Positions 31,801-41,986 of a DNA stretch of 64,000 bases are shown here, one piece after another. Under the pieces are notes generated by a model. It saw nothing but the letters and a program-made list of their open reading frames with translations, was not told where the DNA came from and searched no databases. This DNA comes from Selaginella moellendorffii (lineage: Eukaryota; Streptophyta; Lycopodiopsida; Selaginellales; Selaginellaceae). Each line of letters starts with the position of its first letter. Position 1 is the first letter of the stretch. The stretch spans positions 1,099 through 65,098 of the forward strand of contig NW_003314417.1 in assembly GCF_000143415.4 (NCBI RefSeq), read 5' to 3'. A program made the translations under genes and the position numbers.

Positions 31801-33642
31801 TAGCTCCTCCGGCATGGTATCCTGGAATTGGTCCAACACTCGCTGGATCACTAAAGGCACTTCTTTCGTTCTTGTCTTTTTGTCACTCTTCACCGAGAGT
31901 AAGCACAAAAAGGCTGCCTTAGTTCCTTTAGTGAGTTGTCCTCTCGTGGACACCAGGTTCAAGCATGACTCTTTGGCCTTGCTTTGCCCTACCTTTAGAT
32001 CCTGGGCCTCCACCCTAGATCTTCTTCCTTGGGCATTCGCCAATACCACAAGGTTCCTACCTTGTCCATGCAGCGCTACCACGAACCGATTAAACCAATC
32101 CATTCCGAAGATCACGTCAAATCCCGCCATATCCAAGACGGTGAAATCCATGTCCACTTTCCATGTCCCCACTTCGACTCTCGCTTGTCGAAGTACCTCA
32201 TCGGTGCTTTGGCTACCCTGAACAAACTCTATAGTCCTTGGTTCGCCTAGCCGCTGCACCGTTAGTCCGGCTTGCCGGACTATGTCTGCAGCCACAAAAT
32301 TATCCGAAGCACCCGTGTCAATAAGGATCTTAACAAAGCTACCTCCGAGCTTCCCTCGGAGGGCTAGTAGATGTCGCGAACGACTCTCTACCAAAGTTGC
32401 TCGTGTAATGAGTAACTTTGAGTTAGGGACTGGATCACATACCTCAGTTTGGACTTCACCCGACTTGATGGCCATATTGGCTCTGGCCTTCTTCGGGTAG
32501 GGACATTCCCTCGAGAAGTGTCCCGCTTCGCCGCAGTTGTAGCATACGTTGTTTCCCACGCTGCTATACGACTTGACCTTCTTATCCGTGGGTTTGTCCT
32601 TTTTCGCTTGACTCCCCCACGTACTCGCTCGCTGGCCACCGGATTTGCCTTTCCGGAACCCCGAGGACTCATTCTTAGAGAAACTCCTTTTGAATTTCCC
32701 CTTGCTATACGTTCCCTTTGGTTTAGCCCCTTTGCTAAATGTGGATCCCGACCCCGTTGTGTTCCCCTTTCGCAGGTTATCGTTGAAATGCACCTTGATG
32801 GCCGCATCCAACGCTTCCTTGTAGTTGGTCGGGTTCCACCTCATCACCTCGCCGCGAGCCCAGGTTTGCAAACCTGATATGAAGGCATGGAACGCATCCA
32901 TATCCCCCATGTCCGTGACAAGTATCCTCTTTGCCATGAACCCATTCACATATTCCTGGATGGTTCCTGTCTGTTTCAGCCTACTCAGTTCATCCCTCAG
33001 ATGCAGAGTGGCATTCGGAGGAACATATGTTGCGCGGATCCTCGCCTTCATCATGTCCCAAGTGACCACCGGTCCTTCGTTGGCCTCCATTGTTCTCCAC
33101 CAAGACTTGGCATTATCTGCCAAGTATGGTTTTACACATGGGACCTTCTCCGAGCTTGGTAACCGCAACGCTCGGAAGTAGTCCTCCATATCGTAAAACC
33201 AATCCTCCACCACCTTATAGTCATTCACTCCCTTGAAGACCGGTGGGGGCTTTGGTTTGTACTTGGGAACTGCCTGAGGGACTGATTCCACTTCGGTCTG
33301 TTCGACCTTGTCTGGTTTTGCCTCAGTCCCGGCCGAAAGATCCGCACCTTCTGCGCTGCCAGCATCCGCAGTCTTTTTCTTTTTCTTCCGCCTCTCGTCA
33401 CGCTTTAGCTTGCGTACGAGAGTTTCCAGCAGGGCATTGGTCTGTGCCAACTGTCCTTCTAGCACGTCCAATCGAGCCTTGGACGACCGAACCTCGCCAC
33501 CGGACTCCTGTTTGGAGGTTTCCTCACTGGAGTCCTCCTCATGCAAAGATTCCTCATCCATAGTCTCTTGTTCGACCGGAGGCTCCAGCTCTGGCGGAGG
33601 TTCCGTCTCCGCCTGGGTTCGCTTACGCCCTGCCCTTGCCAT
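28870..33642 (-). CDS. gag-pol: Gag-Pol of chromovirus B with chromodomain and two integrase introns
   Basis: Exons are 33642-29769, 29721-29304 and 29251-28870, giving 4,674 bases (1,557 residues). Gag lies at about 140-350, the CCHC knuckle [14 protein letters not shown] near 364, retropepsin LIDTGAS near 436 and [11 protein letters not shown] near 786. RNase [13 protein letters not shown] is near 934 and the integrase CPTCQQVK finger near 1167; the DDE core is completed across the first intron. The chromodomain is in the last exon. No stops or frameshifts are seen, so this copy looks coding-competent provided both introns are spliced. Chromodomains direct such elements to modified chromatin. 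Confidence 0.95.
29252..29303 (-). other. Second integrase intron in chromovirus B
   Basis: 52 bases with GT-AG ends on the - strand, at the same place as A's intron (24337-24388). It joins LTQR to FAGPYEIE. Confidence 0.9.
29722..29768 (-). other. First integrase intron in chromovirus B
   Basis: 47 bases with GT-AG ends on the - strand, at the same place as 23872-23918 in A. Unspliced RNA stops a few codons after HPQT. Confidence 0.92.
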
Positions 33643-33685
33643 CTCCCAGCAATCCGCCTCTATCCTTCGCTAGAACTGAGGAAAA

Positions 33686-33698
33686 GGCTCCGATACCA
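33686..33698 (-). promoter_or_regulatory. Primer-binding site of chromovirus B (initiator tRNA-Met)
   Basis: On the - strand TGGTATCGGAGCC follows the LTR end after two bases. It complements the 3' end of plant initiator tRNA-Met with one mismatch (G for A). Confidence 0.88.
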
Positions 33699-33701
33699 AA
33701 T

Positions 33702-34879
33702 TGTAAGCCACAAATTTTTCCTTTCCAATTTGCCAGCTTACCTCGTCTATCGGTCCAACACTGCCTTGGCTTTTGCTAAGTTCCCTTGCCAAGGTTCTCG
33801 CCTATGGTACCAGCTCCTACTTGGTTTCAGCTACTCACTGCACGAGCAACGGAGTGTTAGCCATCCTTCCACGGATTCCCAAATCACTCCCAATCCCCCT
33901 CCCCGGGTTAGACTGGACTTAAGGTTCGGCTACACTCCCCGCAAGCACAAGCAGCCAAGCACACCAAGCTTCCACGTTCCTAACATCCCTTGGTACCACA
34001 AGACTTGATCATGGGACCCTCTAAATCCCAAGTCTTGAGTGCAACACTTGCTTCGGGACGCCGGGGCGAAACACCGTGGCCTAACGGCCCGGTATGGGTA
34101 CCTCTCGCCCCCCACTTCCATCCCGAAGGAAGGCCCAAGCCCCTAGGAAGGGCGAGGACCAATGAGCCGCATGGTACTCAAGTGGGGCACCACTCCACAT
34201 GAGCCGGGAGCACCGCAATCGGTTTCCCTTTCGGGAGTGGGAGCTGCTCTTGAGCACTTCCTTGGATGGCCCCTCCGGCACCAGCCAAGTCCATGCTCAC
34301 TCCCACCCAAGGCCCCTTAGTCCCAGTCCCAACCTCAAGTCGATTTGGAAGCCCAACTGGAGAGTCCCTTCAAAACTGGTTCCTGGACCTCACTATCCCT
34401 ACTATACTTTTGGAACCCCCTGCAGCCCCCCCCCCTGGGGGACGCACGCTTTGGGCTTTCACCCCTTGACCCGTATTAGTATTTGGACTTAGTCTCTGGC
34501 TCGATCTCGGATCCGATTTCGGATCCGACTTCGGATTCGGTCTCGGACTCGATCGCGGACTCGATCTCGGACCCGATCTCGGGCCCGACCTCGGGCCCGA
34601 CCTCGGACTCGACTTCGGACTCGGTCTCGGACCCGATTTCGGATCTCGGACCCGATTTCGGATCTCGGACTCCGTCTCGAACTCGGTCTCGAACTCGGAC
34701 TCGAACTCGGTCCCCGAGTCGGTCTTGGACTCGATTCCGGACTCTATCTCGAACTCGGTCCTAGAGTCGGTCTTGGACTCGATCTTTGACTTGGTCCCAT
34801 CCGATGAACTCTTTGTCATTTTGGTCATGCTTTCGGGGTTCCCTTAGCCTACGACACCTCGGCGAGTTGGTTCCTTACA
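33702..34879 (-). repeat. 5' LTR of chromovirus B
   Basis: 1,178 bases, about 30 longer than the other LTR because of duplicated units inside the minisatellite (near 34580-34670). It ends CTTACA next to CGTTC. Confidence 0.97.
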
Positions 34880-34884
34880 CGTTC

Positions 34885-35885
34885 CTCACGTCCAGGTGAG
34901 GGCAGTGAAGGAGAAGCATGACCATAGCGACGGGAGTGAGGCACAGGAAAAAGAGGATGAGGAGCAAGACGAACAAGAAGAGGCGCAGGAAAATCAAGTA
35001 GAAGATGTGGGCAACCAGGAAGAGGCGCAGGAAAAACGACTGGAAGTTCAGGACGAACAAGGAGAATTCCAGAAGGAAACTCAAAAAGAACAGGGACTTG
35101 TGGAGCATGAGAACACGCAGGAGGAACCACCCGATATCGAAGAAAACCCAGAGGATCACACGCAGGAAATTCCACCGCCAGAGATACACACTCAAGACGA
35201 AAGCACACAAATCGACAAAGCTGATCCGAAGCAGCCCCCGGAAGTTCAAGTTTGCAGTCTTGAGTCAGCAACACAGGACTGTAACCTTGAGCCCGAAACG
35301 GTTGTGATAACCGCCACGGCCAAGGACAATGACAAGGGTTTCGACAAAGCAAGTCACGGGCTCTCACCAATCGACGAGGCTGACGAGATGGACACCCGTG
35401 GACAGCAGGATGGAGCAGAGCGACACCTCCACAACCGCCCTCCACGCCGCTACACACCGGAGAAACGAGGCCGCGAGGAGCAGGATCGCAGCAGTCATGG
35501 CAACAAGCTTCCCCACAACTTCCTGCAGCAGTATCACGACTCAAAGCTTGCCGTGTACACTCGCGAAGGCATCGAAAGTTTCTACGAGAAGACGTTCATC
35601 AAGCCGACGGAGCAGCGCCTTTCCAAGCTTGAGGATGGATTTAAGCAGCTGAACGCCGCCATCAAGAGCATCCGCAGTCATGGAATCCCGACTCCGAAAT
35701 CTTGTAAGGAATCTTTTGATCTTGCACAGCAGTACGAGCAGGAAAATGCAAGGCTCAACAAGGAGCTGCTCGCAGCAAAAGAAAGAATTCGCGCACTCGA
35801 GGAAGCAGCTCAGACTTATGACGAGGAGGAAGAGGAGGAGGAACCGCATGAGGGAACTACCCACAATGCAGCGATGGAGCAGTGA
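34885..35885 (+). CDS. gag-pol: C-terminal extension of O Pol: acidic and coiled-coil region
   Basis: The reading frame of 26328-27317 continues here (VIV then PHVQVRAVKEKHDH). The first 150 or so residues are Glu/Gln-rich repeats (EEAQEN, EEAQEK). A basic stretch and then a predicted coiled coil (QQYEQENARLNKELLAAKERIRALEEA) follow, ending in a Glu run and TGA at 35883-35885. It is fused in frame to integrase, giving an extension of roughly 660 residues. Such 3' regions in Athila-like elements are sometimes called env-like, but no signal peptide or membrane segment is visible on the coding strand. Confidence 0.75.
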
Positions 35886-36338
35886 CTGCGGGACGCAGCA
35901 CAAGGCAGTCGTGGGAGTGTGGAAAAGGGAGAAAAAGACAAGCTCGAGGATTCAAGCTTAGGAAAGTAAACTTGAGAGGTTCAAGGTTAGGACTGTATTC
36001 CTAACCTTGACGTGAGCAGTAGCGACTATAAAAGTAGGACTTAGAATGTTTTTAGACTTATCCCTAATACAAAATACATTGCACTACATCGTCTTACTGC
36101 TTATCTCTTCGGCTCTTCACAGCAATGTCTTACTTACCCACCGCCTTCAAGGGATCAAAGGCGTGGGACTAGCACCTTCAAGTACATGTTCACAGTCTCT
36201 ACTTGGCTTGGTACAAGCAGGTAAGTGCACTCTTCTCGTAGTGTAGTTTTAGTTTTAGGGACTAGATTAGATTTGAATCTCCTAGGAAGATCTCGTGTGG
36301 ACGTTTCCTCCCAGTCCAGAGATTTCTAGGAGTTTTCA
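35886..36338 (+). repeat. Polypurine tract and 3' LTR-like end of O
   Basis: A purine run (GTGGAAAAGGGAGAAAAAGA, about 35918-35937) is a likely polypurine tract. Downstream are a TATA-like CTATAAAAG at 36026-36034 and a cytosine-rich segment before T2 homology starts near 36336. The LTR start is not clear and the matching 5' LTR is outside the window, so the limits are approximate. Confidence 0.6.
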
Positions 36339-36355
36339 CGCCATTTCCATTGCAG

Positions 36356-38266
36356 GAATTCTCGAGTCTTCTCTCGAAAACACTGGGGGTCAATGACACA
36401 CTCAGCATCCATAACATTCTACTCGCGACAAAAGTTGTTTTTGACAAATGGGTAGATGTGCTGAGGAGGTACCATGACAGGGAGTTGCTAAACTCAATGG
36501 GTGTGGAGGACGGCCGGAAGCCCAATGATTTGAAGCTTAACGCCTTGTGTTTCTCGCGGTCTCTAGACGACGACGACCTTCTGACAGTGGCTAATGCTTT
36601 TCTACGTGGTGAGGTAGTCTTCAACAAGACCAAAATGACTCCTGGCCATATTGTGACATACGAGGACTTGTGCACGACTCTGAGAGCTCGTGCACTATTG
36701 AAGGATTGGATCTTCGAGCAAGTGGCCGTGGAGAGGGTGAGCATCGACACCACGCAAGAGATGATGGAAGAGCTGGAGTTGTCAAATGAAGACATCGATG
36801 AGTACGTGAAGGGGGCCCCCAAGTTCATCGATCTGCTGCGGGATGCCACGAAAAGTAAAGCTGAGAAGTTGGATCAGTATCCAAATTTCATTAAAAGGGA
36901 TGTCGACCGCTGGCTTCAGAAACAGCTCGACCTTGCAGCAGAGGCCTATCGAGAACCTTACCGGGTATACGTGAATTTGGATGAGGATCAAAGGTGGAGG
37001 AGCATCATTTCCCGCGGAGATGAGCAGGTCAAGAACATCTTTTGTGTGATGGACTTCACAAACGAGGAGATCACTCATGCAGACGAAGTCAGCTCCATCA
37101 TTGACTTAATGGTGGGACTTGTGGAGGTGGAATCTTCAGTCCACTATATGATTTACGACTCCGAATCGTATCACAAGTTCTGGAAGGCCTTGAACGAGGT
37201 GAAGGCTCGGTTGAAAGGCAAGGAGATGCGGGAGATCCATGGGATAATGGCTAAGAAGAAGATACCGACGAATGTCCGCATCTTCACACTCGCCCTTGTT
37301 ATTGGTCCTGCAGCAGAGTGGGACTGGAGTGACTTCCCAGCTTCGTTCGACAAGGCCGATCGAATTGATCTGAGGGAGGTCAATTTACCCGTGCCTGAGG
37401 AACTGAAGACGGCTATGGAGCTTTCGAATCCAAAGAAAGCTCCAGGTGCAGCATGGGAAATGCTTAGCTGGGTCTTCAACGCAATAGCGGGTGGGTCACT
37501 TGCTTCCGACTCCAAGGGCAAATGCGTTGTCGAGTACAACTGCGGCGGACTATTATTTCGAGCCGCACTACTCAAGGGTGTCCCGTGTGTTGCGGTGACA
37601 AACTCCATTGAAGAGGTGACTTCAATGGAGCATATAATTACAGTTGCCAAAGAAAAACAGTATCTTCTCTGCGAACCTGGTGAGTACGCACTTTAAGTTT
37701 AAATGTTATCTCACAAGCTCTATATGCAGGAGCGTGGCTACCCCCAGATGCTAAAACGGCGTTAACAGCTACTGTTGAAGATACCCATGTTGGGCCGAGC
37801 TCACAACCTGCACAAGGTAAGGTCACGTGAGGCCTCACACCATTTTGATTATAGATCGTTGTGAATATTCAGTCACGAGGACTAAAAAGCGCACTGGTGG
37901 CGCGTCGAAGAAGGACCGTATGTTCTGGGGGACCTTGCAAAACGGCTTGGAGCGATGGTGATAGAGAACCGGCCAGTCCAGGAGGTGGCTGTAGAAATCA
38001 ACCAAATGGCAGATGGAACGGTATATCAGAAGCCATTTGATCGGACAGACACCAGTCATCATTTATGGCATGTATATTGTCTAGCCAAGCACTATCTGCA
38101 TCTCCATAATCTGCTCAACCGGATGGGTTCTTCGACCACTGAACATGAGCGTGGACGTATTAGAAAAGAGATGGCATTACTATTGGGTTTAAATCCTGAT
38201 AGTGTGGAGAGTGATGAAATTCCAAGATTATTGTATAGGCGTTGGAGGCAAAAAATAACAGTCTGA
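36356..38266 (+). pseudogene. ParB-HAD fusion gene remnant in T2
   Basis: Exon 3 (36356-37679) is fully open and closely matches T1, with a short GSLAS-type insertion near the end. Exon 4 is 37730-37816, 12 bases longer than in T1. Exon 5 starts at 37873 and is cut at about 37916 by the deletion, which joins it to the middle of the HAD exon (YVLGDLAKRL...). The HAD catalytic motifs DLNG and IIDDSP are lost. The gene is certainly broken, but the open exon 3 shows little decay. The intron at 37817-37872 keeps a palindrome. Confidence 0.88.
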
Positions 38267-38671
38267 GATGGCATGTATTTATTTAAAAATGTAACTTATT
38301 ATGGCATGGGGTTCCATGCCATTGTATTAATATTAAAAGACAATTCTTTGAGAGGATTTGCATTTACAGCATGTTATTGGAAGTCTACGAAGTTGTTTTA
38401 TTAATAAGGGGAAAGTAAAGATTGAATGGGGACTTGGGCTCCACCTAGACTCAGAGCAACTGAGCCAATATTAAAAGGATGGAAAGAAATTGGACGACGA
38501 TGACAAGGAGAAGAGAGAGGTGAAGCAGTGGCAGGGGGAGGAGAAGTGATTGAGTAGACATTTCCTTGTTTAAAATAAAATGGCATGTGCCTCAATGCAG
38601 TTGAATTTTGTTATATTTATATACTATATAAAGGTTTGGAAACCTTATTTTACAAGTGGGATAATGACAAT

Positions 38672-38695
38672 TCCCACTTTAACGAAATAGAGCTT
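38672..38695. repeat. Right terminal inverted repeat of T2
   Basis: Identical over 24 bases to the T1 right end, followed by AAGA (38696-38699), the presumed 4-base target duplication. The partner end is not in the window. The subterminal GTGGGA...TCCCAC hairpin is also present. Confidence 0.95.
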
Positions 38696-40716
38696 AAGAT
38701 GACTTACTTGGTCGGATAACACCTTTGTCAAGAAGCTCTGTGAGTTTCTTCTTGAGTTCAGCCATCTCCTTGATGTTCAAATGATATGGAGCCTTGGTAG
38801 GTGGTTTAGAACTCGGAATAACCTCAATTTGATGATCAACCTCACGGCTAGGAGGTAACCCTGGCAACAAATCCTTCAAGAAGATATCCTGATTCTGCAC
38901 CAATAACTCCAATATCTTCTTTGGTATAGGATCAACCTCATCACTAATTTGAATTGAGTCACTTACACCCTCAGCTTCCATCACTTGAACCCAAAAGGTG
39001 CAACATCCCTTCTTAACTGCTTTTTGAGCGGCTCTTGCAGTCAAGAACTTAGCATCCCAATCCTTTGAGTGCTTTTGCAGCTGGAAGGATACATTGGGAC
39101 GTCCTTCTAACTTCAATATGATACGACTTTGTCCAGCACCATCAATCCCTTTAATATATTTGTTGAAGAAATCCATACCAAACACCATCTGAAAATCTGA
39201 TATCTTCAATAATACTAAGTCCACTCTTTCTTTCCACTTGGATATGTTTATTGGAACATCACTCACAAATTTTCTAGCTACTTGCCCACCTTTTGCAAAC
39301 TGGAAGTGTATGGGTGACATTTGCTCAGCATTCAATTTTAACAACTTAACTAAGTCTTTGGATATCACGTTGTGTGTAGCTCCTATATCAATCATCACTC
39401 GGATTCGATGTCCGCAGACAAACCCTACCAGATACATCAACAGATTAGTGTTTGCATTGACTATGAAAAAAGCTTGAGGAAAGCAATGAAAGTAACTCAC
39501 CTCCTTTTCCTCATAGTCTACATAACCAACCTGTCAACGCCTTCAGCTTCACCACCACCGTCTTCCCTCATAACATTAACACAAGACCTTGTCTCATGCT
39601 TGTTGGGACATTCCGAGGACCTATGTCCTAACTCTCCACAATGGAAGCAATGACCCACACTACCCATTTTGCTAAGAGTAGGTTTTGCAAGTTGCTTATG
39701 CTTATACCCACTAGGAGGAGGAACAAAGGGTCTAGGACTAGAAGAAGCTGCTGGTGGTCTCCAACCACCACCACCTTTGTTAACCGTTGCTTCTGAGCCT
39801 CTAGGGCGAAACCTTCCTTCCACCCTCTATTTCCGATCACCTTGTTTTTATTCCCAGAATTTTTATTTTTATCCAAGGTACAGCCATATGGTTGCTAGTA
39901 TTGTTCCATGAGTGAGTGACTAAAGACAACTTGCTACGCTGCCTCCTTACACTCCAAGTATGTCTTTGGTTTAAACTTCAAAATCTCATTGCAAGAAAGT
40001 GAACTTAAACCTTCTAAAAAATAACTTCGAGCATCTTTGTCACTCATATTTGCAATCATAATGCACTTTTAAGCAAATGCATTTATGTAATGCATGAGAT
40101 CCCCTCGTTGCTTTAATTGCCACAACTCTACGTGAAGTCTCAGACCAAGATCATCCGGCAAGTATTCCTTATGGATATGAAACCGCATCTTGGTCCAACT
40201 TCTAGTTTGCCCTTTTTCAGCACACACTTAACACCACCAAGTTTTGGCATGATCATTGAGAAAGGATTGCATACATGCAACTTTTATATGATCATCTACA
40301 TTTGCCACTATGAAATAGTTTTCCATATCGTAGACCCAATCTTCCAAAACCTGATAGTCCCGCATGCCTCTGAAATTGGATGGTTGTAGAGGTTTGAACT
40401 TTGAAACTTGTGCAACCGGGGGCAGTTGCAAAACTTCATTATCCTCTGAACTTGAAGAGGAGTTCTATTGCTTAGGTTTAGCTAGTTTAGCTGCCTCAAC
40501 TTCTTTCTTTCTCTTTTTGTTCTCCTTCAATTTGTGAATTTCCCTTCACAAATTCTTGATCTCGACTTCCTAAGCCATATGCTGCAATGTTGTAGCATCT
40601 GGCTCTTCCACTTCTAACTCAGCCTCAGCCTCTTCTGTAGCATCTCTAGCAGGAGTTTCCTCCTCTTGATTCACCCGTCTAGAGGTTTCAGTGTCAACAC
40701 GGTTCCTTTTCACCAT
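38696..40716 (-). pseudogene. Gag, protease and RT start of chromovirus C
   Basis: Fragments are 40716-40570 (Gag start MVKRNRVDTETS), 40431-40228 (capsid, FRGMRDYQVLEDWVYDMENYF), 39823-39518 (CCHC knuckle CFHCGELGHRSSEC) and 39500-38696 (protease and RT fingers, ending RPSKSS). Stops and frameshifts separate them. The protease reads MIDIGATHNVIS, so the residue after the catalytic Asp is Ile rather than Ser or Thr. The last segment is cut by the T2 terminal repeat. Confidence 0.85.
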
Positions 40717-40893
40717 CCCACTAGCTGCATGCATGCCTCTATCAGTAATTGAACATGCATACAACGTTCTTACCAGATGGTGCAATCAAACTAATCCTAC
40801 ATAGGTCTCTTCAGATCTACTAGAAAAGTCTCTATATATACAACTTAAGTAAAAAAATCCAACAAAAGTTGAATAGGAATCACTGAGACAATA

Positions 40894-40905
40894 CCTCTGA
40901 TACCA
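40894..40905 (-). promoter_or_regulatory. Primer-binding site of chromovirus C
   Basis: On the - strand TGGTATCAGAGG lies two bases from the LTR end, complementary to initiator tRNA-Met except for the last base. Confidence 0.85.
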
Positions 40906-40907
40906 AA

Positions 40908-41483
40908 TGTAGTGCACATGGATTTGGAGCCGAACTCTAAACTTATTGCACTATAAAACGAGGGTCCGGTACAATCCCATATATCCAGCACCAGCTCCCC
41001 TTGTATCTAGCATTGCATGCAAAATAATGTTAAACAGTGTCTGGCACAAGTTTGGCATACCGGTGGCCTAGTTTAGGCCAATCTCTACATTCTGTAGATA
41101 TGCCAAATGAGCAAATCCAGACACTTTCTATAAATAGCATTTGGGACCGAAATGAGACTAATACAAAGGGCGTGATAGTGAAGGTGTTTGGTAGACATAG
41201 TAAGCTATCATTTAGCAAATATTAAAGGACCAATCTCAATATTGCAGGGGTTCTTGATACTAGCAAGTGCAAGCTAATAACACAGCAAGAAACACATATG
41301 GTTCCTACCTTATGTTTATTTAATTTAAGTGCAACGTTATTGACCAGTTTCTCAACTAACTCAAGTGGGAATGATAAAGGGAACCAACTATACCGACCTC
41401 CTACTATCATGGCAGTAAGGAAAGAGTGTCTGTAAGGACTAGCCAACAAGTATCTTTCGATACCTAAACTCACATTTGCGACA
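40908..41483 (-). repeat. 5' LTR of chromovirus C (576 bases)
   Basis: On the - strand it starts TGTCGCAAATG and ends GTGCACTACA. Its start matches the start of the LTR at 46247, and 41030-41215 matches 46560-46690 in reverse. The roughly 500-base poly-G-containing part of the F LTR is absent. Confidence 0.8.
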
Positions 41484-41972
41484 CTAAGTAATATAAAACA
41501 TAGTCTAACTCCCACTTGCATACTTATCTTTGTTTTCCATCCGACTTGAGTCTAAGCCCAGGTCCCATGCCATGTTAGTTGGTGGAATACCTATATCCTC
41601 GTGTTAGGCCACCGGGATACTGAAATAGCACCAGATTTTGTTTGGCTCTGGTTTGCTTGTTAGTCTTGGCATTAAGATGTTGGATGCTCTAGGACTGTTC
41701 CAAGTTGCTTTATGCTCTTATCCCTTTGTTCTTTGGGTTATATGCTCAAGAGTTGCTTTGTGCTTCTGTACCTTTGCTCCTTGGCTCCATGCTTAGGAGT
41801 TTGGCTCCATTCCTTCGTTTAGTGGCCAAAGGCTCTGAAACTCGGGTTCCACTCTACTGTCTTTTAGACACGTGGCATGTGACATGTGGCATATAGAGGG
41901 TTTAGGTTTCACTTTGTGGTTATTTTATGGTAAATCACCATAAGATAAAGGGTAAAAACCACGTGCACTACA
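41484..41972 (+). repeat. Partial F-family LTR, + strand
   Basis: Matches the last 440 or so bases of the LTR at 46247-47318 (GAGTCTAAGCCCAGG through GTGCACTACA). It lies head to head with the LTR of C, with both outer ends adjoining a primer site. Confidence 0.8.
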
Positions 41973-41974
41973 TT

Positions 41975-41986
41975 TGGTATCAAAGG
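41975..41986 (+). promoter_or_regulatory. Primer-binding site of decayed element F
   Basis: TGGTATCAAAGG follows the LTR end and complements initiator tRNA-Met with two mismatches. This marks the start of an F internal region on the + strand. Confidence 0.7.

Larger units (their letters stand above)
27318..34879 (-). mobile_element. Chromovirus B, complete, - strand
   Basis: A full copy with both LTRs, primer site, intact gag-pol with two introns, chromodomain and 5-base target duplication. The LTRs are nearly identical apart from repeat-length change in the minisatellite, indicating a recent insertion. This is the best reference for the A/B/D family in the window. Confidence 0.97.
1..36338 (+). 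mobile_element. Ty3/gypsy retrotransposon O, outermost element, interrupted twice
   Basis: O occupies 1-6977, 26323-27317 and 34880 to about 36338; the rest of this span is younger insertions. The order is leader, Gag, protease, RT, RNase H, integrase, then a long C-terminal extension, a polypurine tract and an LTR-like end. Removing A (with one CCCAG copy) and B (with one CGTTC copy) restores one open frame through integrase into the extension, which proves the three pieces belong together. The 5' LTR lies left of the window. The right boundary is inferred: sequence homologous to transposon T1 resumes at about 36336, so O probably inserted into T2. Confidence 0.9.
36336..38695 (+). mobile_element. 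T2, truncated and internally deleted copy of the T1 transposon family
   Basis: Reverse-oriented relative of T1. It begins inside the intron that precedes ParB exon 3 (homologous from CACGCCATTTCC) and ends with the perfect 24-base terminal repeat at 38672-38695. About 2.2 kb corresponding to T1 9770-11990 is missing, joined at about 37916. The remainder of T2 would lie left of element O, outside the window, if O inserted into T2 as inferred. Confidence 0.9.
38696..41483 (-). mobile_element. Chromovirus C, - strand, 5' part only
   Basis: From right to left: LTR (40908-41483), primer site, gag, zinc knuckle, protease and the start of RT, cut by T2. Its Gag and PBS resemble A/B/D, but the LTR is a different family, shared with F. 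The remaining pol would be left of T2, outside the window. Confidence 0.85.

Noticed and set aside
34875-35249. Hydrophobic Phe/Leu-rich - strand frame
   Set aside because: It is the antisense of the Glu/Gln-rich extension of O, where GAG/GAA codons read as Leu/Phe on the other strand. It is not a membrane protein gene.
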